The notes beneath the pieces were generated by a model, which searched no databases, was not told where the DNA came from, and worked only from the letters and a program-made list of their open reading frames with translations. A DNA stretch of 64,000 bases, taken from assembly GCA_014155875.1 (NCBI GenBank), contig JACEFZ010011380.1, positions 494,001 through 558,000 on the forward strand, given 5' to 3'. How positions within the stretch are numbered: the stretch's first letter is position 1; each line of letters begins with the position of its first letter. This DNA is from Cepaea nemoralis (lineage: Eukaryota; Mollusca; Gastropoda; Stylommatophora; Helicidae). The translations under genes were made by a program, and so were the position numbers. Positions 54,801-64,000 of this stretch are shown piece after piece.

Positions 54801-57800
54801 GGGTGTGACTGGGACACTGACTTTATTAGGGGTGTGACTGGGACACTGACTTAGGGGTGTGACTGTGACACTGACTTTATTAGGGGTGTGACTGGGACAC
54901 TGACTTTATTACTGTGACACTGACTTTATTAGGGGTGTGACTGGGACACTGACTTAGGGGTGTGACTGTGACACTGACTTTATTAGGTGTGTGACTGGAC
55001 ACTGACTTTATTACTGTGACACTGACTTTATTAGGGGTGTGACTGGACACTGACTTTATTAGGGGTGTGACTGGGACACTGACTTTATTAGGGGTGTGAC
55101 TGGGACCACTGAACTTTTATTAGGGGTGTGACTGGGACACTGACTTTATTACTGTGACACTGACTTTATTAGGGTGTGACTGGGACACTGACTTAGGGGT
55201 GTGACTGTGACACTGACTTTATTAGGGGTGTGACTGGGACACTGACTTTATTAGGGGTGTGACTGGGACACTGACTTTATTACTGTGACACTGACTTTAT
55301 TACTGTGACACTGACTTTATTAGGGGTGTGACTGGGACTCTGACTTTATTAGGGGTGTGACTGGGACACTGACTTAGGGGTGTGACTGTGACACTGACTT
55401 TATTAGGGGTGTGACTGGGACACTGACTTTATTACTGTGACACTGACTTTATTAGGGGTGTGACTGGGACACTGACTTAGGGGTGTGACTGTGACACTGA
55501 CTTTATTAGGGGTGTGACTTGGACACTGACTTTATTACTGTGACACTGACTTTATTAGGGGTGTGACTGGGACAATGACTTTATTACTGGGACACTGACT
55601 TAGGGGTGTGACAGGGACACTGACTTTATTAGGGGTGTGACTGGGACACTGACTTTATTAGGGGTGTGACTGGGACACTGACTTTATTAGGGGTGTGACA
55701 GGGACACTGACTTTATTAGGGGTGTGACTGGGACACTGACTTTATTAGGGGTGTGACAGGGACACTGACTTTATTAGGGGTGTGACTGGGACACTGACTT
55801 TATTACTGGGACACTGACTTTATTAGGGGTGTGACTGGGACACTGACTTTATTAGGGGTGTGACTGGGACACTGACTTTATTAGGGGTGTGACTGGGACA
55901 CTGACTTTATTAGGGGTGTGACAGGGACACTGACTTTATTAGGGGTGTGACTGGGACACTGACTTTATTACTGGGACACTGACTTTATTAGGGGTGTGAC
56001 AGGGACACTGACTTTATTAGGGGTGTGACTGGGACACTGACTTTATTAGGGGTGTGACAGGGACACTGACTTTATTAGGGGTGTGACTGGGACACTGACT
56101 TTATTAGGGGTGTGACTGGGACACTGACTTTATTAGGGGTGTGACTGGGACAATGACTTTATTACTGGGACACTGACTTAGGGGGTGTGACAGGGACACT
56201 GACTTTATTAGGGGTGTGACTGGGACACTGACTTTATTAGGGGTGTGACTGGGACACTGACTTTATTAGGGGTGTGACTGGGACAATGACTTTATTACTG
56301 GGACACTGACTTTATTAGGGGTGTGACTGTGACACTGACTTTATTAGGGGTGTGACTGGGACAATGACTTTATTAGGGGTGTGACTGGGACAATGACTTT
56401 ATTACTGGGACACAGACTTTATTAGGGGTGTGACTGGGACACTGACTTATTAGGGGTGTGACTGGGACAATGACTTTATTAGGGGTGTGACTGGGACAAT
56501 GACTTTATTACTGGGACACTGACTTAGGGGTGTGACTGTGACAATGACTTTATTAGCTGTCTCTTATACACATCTAGGGGTGTGACTGGGACACTGACTT
56601 TATTAGGGGTGTGACTGGGACACTGACTTAGGGGTGTGACTGTGACACTGACTTTATTAGGGGTGTGACTGGGACACTGACTTTATTAGGGGTGTGACTG
56701 GGACACTGACTTTATTAGGGGTGTGACTGGGACACTGACTTTATTAGGGGTGTGACTGGGACACTGACTTAGGGGTGTGACTGTGACACTGACTTTATTA
56801 CTGTGACACTGACTTTATTAGGGGTGTGACTGTGACACTGACTTTATTACTGTGACACTGACTTTATTACTGTGACACTGACTTTATTACTGTGACACTG
56901 ACTTTATTACTGTGACACTGACTTTATTACTGTGACACTGACTTTATTAGGGGTGTGACTGTGACACTGACTTTATTACTGTGACACTGACTTTATTAGG
57001 GGTGTGACTGTGACACTGACTTTATTACTGTGACACTGACTTTATTACTGTGACACTGACTTTATTAGGGGTGTGACTGTGACACTGACTTTATTAGGGG
57101 TGTGACTGTGACACTGACTTTATTAGGGGTGTGACTGTGACACTGACTTTATTAGGGGTGTGACTGTGACACTGACTTTATTACTGTGACACTGACTTTA
57201 TTACTGTGACACTGACTTTATTAGGGGTGTGACTGGGACACTGACTTTATTAGGGGTGTGACTGGGACACTGACTTTATTACTGTGACACTGACTTTATT
57301 ACTGTGACACTGACTTTATTAGGGGTGTGACTGTGACACTGACTTTATTACTGTGACACTGACTTTATTAGGGGTGTGACTGGGACACTGACTTATTACT
57401 GTGACACTGACTTATTAGGGGTGTGACTGGGACACTGACTTTATTAGGGGTGTGACTGTGACACTGACTTTATTAGGGGTGTGACTGTGACACTGACTTT
57501 ATTAGGGGTGTGACTGTGACACTGACTTTATTAGGGGTGTGGACTGTGACACTGACTTTATTACTGTGACACTGACTTTATTACTGTGACACTGACTTTA
57601 TTACTGTGACACTGACTTTATTAGGGGTGTGACTGGGACACTGACTTTATTAGGGGTGTGACTGGGACACTGACTTTATTACTGTGACACTGACTTTATT
57701 ACTGTGACACTGACTTTATTAGGGGTTGACTGTGACACTGACTTTATTACTGTGACACTGACTTTATAGGGGTGTGACTGGGACACTGACTTTATTACTG

Positions 57801-60800
57801 TGACACTGACTTTATTAGGGTGTGACTGGGACACTGACTTTATTAGGGGTGTGACTGGGACACTGACTTTATTAGGGGTGTGACTGGGACACTGACTTTA
57901 TTAGGGGTGTGACTGGGACACTGACTTTATTAGGGGTGTGACGGGACACTGACTTATTAGGGGTGTGACTGGGACACTGACTTTATTAGGGTGTGACTGG
58001 GACACTGACTTTATAGGGTGTGACTGGGACACTGACTTTATTACTGTGACCACTGACTTTATTAGGGTGTGACTGGGACACTGACTTAGGGGTGTGACTG
58101 TGACACTGACTTTATTAGGGGTGTGACTGTGACACTGACTTTATTAGGGGTGTGACTGTGACACTGACTTTATTAGGGGTGTGACTGTGACACTGACTTT
58201 ATTAGGGGTGTGACTGTGACACTGACTTTATTAGGGGTGTGACTGTGACACTGACTTTATTACTGTGACACTGACTTTATTAGGGGTGTGACTGTGACAC
58301 TGACTTTATTACTGTGACACTGACTTTATTAGGGGTGTGACTGTGACACTGACTTTATTAGGGGTGTGACTGTGACACTGACTTTATTACTGTGACACTG
58401 ACTTTATTAGGGGTGTGACTGTGACACTGACTTTATTAGGGGTGTGACTGTGACACTGACTTTATTACTGTGACACTGACTTTATTAGGGGTGTGACTGT
58501 GACACTGACTTTATTACTGTGACACTGACTTTATTACTGTGACACTGACTTTATTACTGTGACACTGACTTTATTACTGTTACACTGACTTTATTACTGT
58601 GACACTGACTTTATTACTGTGACACTGACTTTATTACTGTGACACTGACTTTATTAGGGGTGTGACTGTGACACTGACTTTATTACTGTGACACTGACTT
58701 TATTACTGTGACACTGACTTTATTAGGGTTGTGACTGTGACACTGACTTTATTAGGGGTGTGACTGTGACACTGACTTTATTACTGTGACACTGACTTTA
58801 TTAGGGGTGTGACTGTGACACTGACTTTATTACTGTGACACTGACTTTATTACTGTGACACTGACTTTATTAGGGGTGTGACTGTGACACTGACTTTATT
58901 ACTGTGACACTGACTTTATTAGGGGTGTGACTGTGACACTGACTTTATTACTGTGACACTGACTTTATTAGGGGTGTGACTGTGACACTGACTTTATTAC
59001 TGTGACACTGACTTTATTAGGGGTGTGACTGTGACACTGACTTTATTACTGTGACACTGACTTTATAGGGGTGTGACTGTGACACTGACTTTATTACTGT
59101 GACACTGACTTTATTAGGGGTGTGACTGTGACACTGACTTATTACTGTGACACTGACTTTATTACTGTGACACTGACTTTATTAGGGGTGTGACTGTGAC
59201 ACTGACTTTATTACTGTGACACTGACTTTATTAGGGGTGTGACTGTGACACTGACTTTATTACTGTGACACTGACTTTATAGGGGTGTGACTGGGACACG
59301 ACTTTATTACTGTGACACTGACTTATTAGGGGTTGTGACTGTGACACATGACTTATTAGGGGTGTGACTGTGACACTGACTTTATTAGGGGTGTGACTGT
59401 GACACTGACTTTTATTACTGTGACACTGACTTTATTAGGGGTGTGACTGTGACACTGACTTACTTAGGGGGTGTGACTGTGACACTGACTTTATTACTGT
59501 GACACTGACCTTTATTACTGTGACACTGACTTTATTAGGGGTGTGACTGTGACACTGACTTTATTAGGGGTGTGACTGTGACACTGACTTATTAGGGGTG
59601 TGACTGTGACACTGACTTATTAGGGGTGTGACTGTGACACTGACTTTATTAGGGGTGTGACTGTGACACTGACTTTATTAGGGGTGTGACTGTGACACTG
59701 ACTTTATTAGGGGTGTGACTGTGACACTGACTTTATTAGGGGTGTGACTGTGACACTGACTTTATTACTGTGACACTGACTTTATTACTGTGACACTGAC
59801 TTTATTAGGGGTGTGACTGTGACACTGACTTTATTAGGGGTGTGACTGTGACACTGACTTTATTAGGGGTGTGACTGTGACACTGACTTTATTAGGGGTG
59901 TGACTGTGACACTGACTTTATTACTGTGACACTGACTTTATTACTGTGACACTGACTTTATTAGGGGTGTGACTGTGACACTGACTTTATTACTGTGACA
60001 CTGACTTTATTACTGTGACACTGACTTTATTACTGTGACACTGACTTTATTACTGTGACACTGACTTTATTACTGTGACACTGACTTTATTAGGGGTGTG
60101 ACTGTGACACTGACTTTATTACTGTGACACTGACTTTATTACTGTGACACTGACTTTATTACTGTGACACTGACTTTATTAGGGGTGTGACTGTGACACT
60201 GACTTTATTAGGGGTGTGACTGTGACACTGACTTTATTAGGGGTGTGACTGTGACACTGACTTTATTACTGTGACACTGACTTATTACTGTGACACTGAC
60301 TTTATTAGGGGTGTGACTGTGACACTGACTTATTAGGGGTGTGACTGTGACACTGACTTTATTAGGGGTGTGACTGTGACACTGACTTTATTAGGGGTGT
60401 GACTGTGACACTGACTTTATTAGGGGTGTGACTGTGACACTGACTTTATTACTGTGACACTGACTTTATTAGGGGTGTGACTGTGACACTGACTTTATTA
60501 GGGGTGTGACTGTGACACTGACTTTATTAGGGGTGTGACTGTGACACTGACTTTATTACTGTGACACTGACTTTATTAGGGGTGTGACTGGACACTGACT
60601 TTATTAGGGGTGTGACTGTGACACTGACTTTATTAGGGGTGTGACTGTGACACTGACTTTATTACTGTGACACTGACTTTATTAGGGGTGTGACTGTGAC
60701 ACTGACTTTATTACTGTGACACTGACTTTATTAGGGGTGTGACTGGGACACTGACTTTATTAGGGGTGTGACTGGGACACTGACTTTATTAGGGGTGTGA

Positions 60801-60893
60801 CTGGGACACTGACTTTATTAGGGGTGTGACTGGGACACTGACTTTATTACTGGGACACTGACTTAGGGGTGTGACAGGGACACTGACTTTATT
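51853..60893. repeat. 9-kb minisatellite of mixed 29-bp and 20-bp units
   Basis: The short unit is CTGTGACACTGACTTTATTA; the long unit is the same plus GGGGTGTGA. A third join drops TTATT (GACTTAGGGG). GGGACACTG forms dominate the left half and both edges, GTGACACTG forms the right half. The rare CACAGACTTTATT variant recurs at about 52097, 53357 and 56408, so blocks over 1 kb have been copied or misassembled. No gene. Confidence 0.98.
56557..56575 (-). other. Exact Tn5 mosaic-end / Nextera adapter sequence
   Basis: CTGTCTCTTATACACATCT, 19 of 19 bases of the standard transposase adapter, sits between two satellite units. Most likely an untrimmed library adapter, not genome. Confidence 0.93.
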
Positions 60894-60944
60894 TACAAGA
60901 CAAGGATGATATACCCACCCCGCCCTCCTTCCTAACCTTGTGAT

Positions 60945-61110
60945 AATGGATGGGACTGTTAGCCTGTTCAGACAAGGGCAAAAAGCTGGGAGAACTCGTG
61001 TGCACGTTGCAAAAGTTAACACCTTGCGGGATTTGGGAATGGGAGAGAGCAGGCTGACCTGGCCGCTGCCCGGGCAAGGCTTAGAACATTCGAATATACC
61101 CGCTGAACAA
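60945..61110 (+). mobile_element. Possible LINE RNase H scrap
   Basis: Reads VHVAKVNTLRDLGNGREQAD then LAAARAR, recalling the GN..AD end of RNase H. Short and decayed. Confidence 0.35.
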
Positions 61111-61127
61111 TGTGATTAGTTTGTGTG

Positions 61128-61285
61128 ATTCTTGTACACTCACAGACACACACGCACACATACGCATACACGCATACATGCACGCACGCACACACGCACG
61201 CACACTTAGATGGTGGCCGGTGCTACAGAGTCCACGCACTGTGCTGGGATTCTCTTAGTGTGGTCCATGGGTGGGGGGGGGGGGA
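61128..61285. repeat. CA/CGCA-rich microsatellite and G-run
   Basis: (ACGC/ACAC)n at 61139-61206 and a 13-bp G-run at about 61271. Confidence 0.9.
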
Positions 61286-61364
61286 CTTATAGAAGTACCC
61301 GTGGGAAATGACACTGATCTTCTACAAACATAAACCAGATAATATCAGTTAAAGTTAGCTGCAT

Positions 61365-61480
61365 ACCCTTTACATGACGTAGCAGTCAACCTCAGCATTT
61401 CCTTGGGGAGGCGGGCATGGGCTGTTTGTGATTTCTTGGCAAGTTTACGTTCAGTAGTTTGCCATTACTTGATCAGATAA
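61365..61480 (-). mobile_element. 3' part of SINE family B
   Basis: GCATACCCTTTACATGACGT and GTTCAGTAGTTTGCCATTAC. Confidence 0.8.
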
Positions 61481-61559
61481 GGGCCATTATTTAAACATGA
61501 ACAGACTATAAAAAAAACAAATCTTTGGTTTATAACAAACATTGCAGGCAATGAATATT

Positions 61560-61690
61560 ATTTTCCCGCCATACACCACTGACGGGCTGAATCAGCGCAG
61601 GGGGTTTGCGCGCTTGTCTGCCCACTTGGTGATCATGGGTTCGAATCTGCATCGCGGCGAAGTTGTAAACATAACCCGGGCTCCCCAAGT
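61560..61690 (+). mobile_element. Possible tRNA-like SINE head
   Basis: GGTTCGAATCT (B-box like) preceded by a GCGCGCTTGTCTGCCCAC arm; no clear A-box or duplication. Confidence 0.4.
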
Positions 61691-61699
61691 TGACTCAGT

Positions 61700-62150
61700 T
61701 TAAAGTCGGACTTAACAGTAACATTTATTCTTGCCCAAGCCAGGGGACATAACAGTAACATTTATTCTTGCACAATCCAGGGGACATAACAGTAACATTT
61801 ATGCTTGCGCTAGCCAGGGGACACAACAGTAACAGTTATTCTTGCACTGGCTAGGAGACATTACAGTAACATTTATTTTTGCATAGCCAGAGGACATAAT
61901 AGTAATATTTATGCTTGCACTAGCCAGGGGGCATAATGGTAAAATGTATTCTCTCAATAGCCAGGGGACATAACAGTAACATATATGCTTGTACAAGACA
62001 GGGAGCATAACAGTAACATCTATGCTTGCACTAGCCAGGAAACATAACAGTAACATTTATGGCTGCACCAACCAGGGGACATAACAGTAACATTTCTGCT
62101 TGCACTAACCAGGGGACATAACAGTAACATTTATGTTTACACTAGCTCGG
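61700..62150. repeat. 37-bp minisatellite, left part
   Basis: Unit AGGGGACATAACAGTAACAT plus TTATGCTTGCACTAGCC, about 12 copies. Confidence 0.96.
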
Positions 62151-62186
62151 GGATTTTTTTTTGGGGGGGGGGGGGGAGGGAGCGCT

Positions 62187-62972
62187 TGCTCGCTTTGAAC
62201 TCAAGCCTAGTCCATACACACTATTTATATATTTATAGTAGTTCTGGGCTGAACTACTGCAAAACACGTTGCGTTCATTACAGATTCAAGGAGTGTGCTT
62301 AGCAAGGTGGAGAAAGGAATGTTTCGTGTGGAATGGCTCTCGTTGCTTCAGAGGTCACAGATTGTGAGAATTGTATGGATATTTTGCCCTGGCCGTACGG
62401 GGGAATGAACAGGCTGATAGGCTAGCAGGGAATGTACCTCTTGGTGGTATCTTGCCTATGGACAAGGGGGAGGTGGTCGTGCGTTTTGTGGGACCAGGTG
62501 AAGAAGGCGGGGGAACTGATTGAGAACCCATATGTGGAAAGAATGAGATTGCGGGGGATCGGCAGGAGTTCTGGAAGAATCTCAAAACTGAGAGGGAAGA
62601 CCAGGAGAACTTTTAATCAGATAGCGGTGGTAACGATTAGTAGTATGACTCTTCGCTGGCTGTTGAACGAGGGGACGGAGCACGTATGGGAATGTCCTGA
62701 GTGCAGTGATGTCGGTTCTTAACTCAACTCAACTCAACTGGGCTGAATTCTGCGTGTGGATTAGCTTTCCCTTTTAACAATGTCTATCGCCATCAGGTGA
62801 ACCCACTCCAACTTCAGAGGTACTTGTAATTTACGTCCCCAAGTCAAGGACGACAGGTCAACATTTTAGTCCAGCTGTCCGGTGGTGGGGTTGAACCGCT
62901 AACCTCGGCATCAGCACATCGGATGTTTAAGAACACGCTTTCTTACCCATTCAACCATGCTGACCTGCGCCA
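62187..62972 (-). mobile_element. tRNA-derived SINE, family C, copy 3, split by a LINE
   Basis: 62187-62253 and 62738-62972 join into one minus-strand copy with B-box GGTTCAACCCC; interrupted at 62254-62737. It lies inside the 37-bp minisatellite next to a T/G-run (62153-62180). Confidence 0.88.
62254..62737 (+). mobile_element. RNase H LINE 3' end, 10-bp duplication
   Basis: CTGGGCTGAA at 62244-62253 and 62738-62747. Reads NEQADRLAGNVPLGGI across frames, then SSMTLRWLLNEGTEHVWECP and ECSDVGS, with a (CTCAA)n tail. Confidence 0.92.
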
Positions 62973-62974
62973 GA

Positions 62975-63455
62975 GGATATAACAGGGACATTTATGGCTG
63001 CATCAGCTAGGGGACACAACAGTAATATTTATGCTTGCACTAGCCAGGGGCATAACAGTGACATTTATGCTTGCACTAACCTGGGGACGTAGTAACATTT
63101 ATGACTGCACTAACCAGGGTACAAAACAGTAACATTTATACTTGAACCAGGCAATGGGGAATAACAGTAACATTTATGGTTGCACTAACCAGGGGACATA
63201 ACAGTAATATTTATGCTTGCACTAGCGAAGGGACACAACAGTAACATTTATCCTTGAACCAGGCAATGGGGAATAACAGTAACATTTATAGTTGCACTAA
63301 CCAGGGGACATAACAGTAATATTTATGCTTGCACTAGCGAAGGGACATAACAGTAACATTTATGCCTGCACTAGCCAAGGGGACATAACTATACCATTTA
63401 TGCTTAAAATAGCCAGGGGACATAACAGTAACATTTATTCTTGCACCAATGTTTA
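62975..63455. repeat. 37-bp minisatellite, right part
   Basis: Same unit as 61700-62150, more diverged (GAACCAGGCAATGGGGAATA variants form a two-unit higher-order repeat). Confidence 0.95.
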
Positions 63456-63734
63456 TTAAGTTCGAGATGATATAGATTAAAATGCGCGGGGAAAAAAAGG
63501 TATTGTCAATGATGCATGCTTACATGGTAGTACGTGGTGTATTGCTTATAAGACATTTGTTTGTGGTGTGTGAGGAAAATAAACTAATTCTAATGGTTTC
63601 AACTGTGTGTAATTTATTTCTCAACACACGCACCTACGCACGCACGTGCACGCACTCACATACACACACATACGCACACAAAATTACACCTATTAAAAAA
63701 TAATTAACACAATCGCTATCATCAACATAAACCA
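63456..63734. other. Unassigned, with (ACGC/ACAC)n at 63625-63680
   Basis: No gene seen. Confidence 0.5.
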
Positions 63735-63739
63735 CCGTA

Positions 63740-63795
63740 CAGTTAGTTGCATATCCTTTACAGGACGTCGCAGTCAACCTCGACATTCTACATTA
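63740..63795 (-). mobile_element. Terminal scrap of SINE family B
   Basis: GCATATCCTTTACAGGACGT then CGCAGTCAACC. Confidence 0.75.
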
Positions 63796-64000
63796 GCAAA
63801 ACCTCAGCTTAGTGAAAAATCATTTTAGAGAAACGTCACACAAGCTAAATATTATCTTTGTGAAACATCACATTAGCATAACATCTACATAGAGAAACAT
63901 CATATCAGAGAAACATCACACAAGTTAAACATCACATTAGTGAAACATCACCATAGTAAATCATAACAAAAGAAAACATCACAAAACTATAGCATCACTT
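63796..64000. repeat. Degenerate short repeat to the window edge
   Basis: GAAACATCACATTAG-type words recur every 16-35 bp. Confidence 0.7.

Noticed and set aside
51853..60893. Direct repeats resembling a CRISPR array
   Set aside because: Units are contiguous with no unique spacers, of two lengths; eukaryotic minisatellite.

Overview
This is a stretch of animal nuclear genome. The genes have introns with GT-AG ends, and the rest is dense with tRNA-derived SINEs, non-LTR retrotransposons, DNA transposons, Helitron-type repeats and minisatellites. The gene content and repeat types suggest a lophotrochozoan, most likely a gastropod mollusc; that placement is inference and no species can be named.

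The only host gene I can support covers about the left 40 kb on the minus strand (start near 39,755, running off the window at base 1). It encodes a RING finger, two B-boxes, a coiled coil and at least four extended Tudor domains. This is the architecture of RNF17/TDRD4 (vertebrates) and Qin/Kumo (Drosophila), a germ-granule scaffold of the piRNA pathway. I traced 16 coding blocks by splice sites, intron phase and Tudor motifs. Phases agree throughout except at three places (about 39,470-39,387, about 38,460, and inside exon 8 at about 16,770), where very short introns, one-base assembly errors or real lesions must be invoked. Tudor 1 and 3 keep the residues of a methyl-arginine cage; Tudor 2 and 4 do not.

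The introns are packed with nested transposons. Several insertions can be dated relative to each other by target-site duplications: a piggyBac-like element inside a mariner transposase, a LINE inside another LINE, GAA-tailed SINE-like elements inside LINEs, and two insertions inside a foldback element. Three introns start with tandem repeats at or next to the 5' splice site.

Right of the gene (40-51.8 kb) is a mobile-element graveyard: a mariner-like transposase relic, a nearly intact 2.8-kb LINE with reverse transcriptase and RNase H, decayed LINE ends and SINEs. From 51,853 to 60,893 is a 9-kb minisatellite of interleaved 29-bp and 20-bp units. It contains one exact 19-bp copy of the Tn5/Nextera mosaic-end adapter, so this part of the assembly is suspect. 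The last 3 kb holds a 37-bp minisatellite split by a SINE that is itself split by a LINE. I see no CRISPR array, rRNA or functional tRNA gene.
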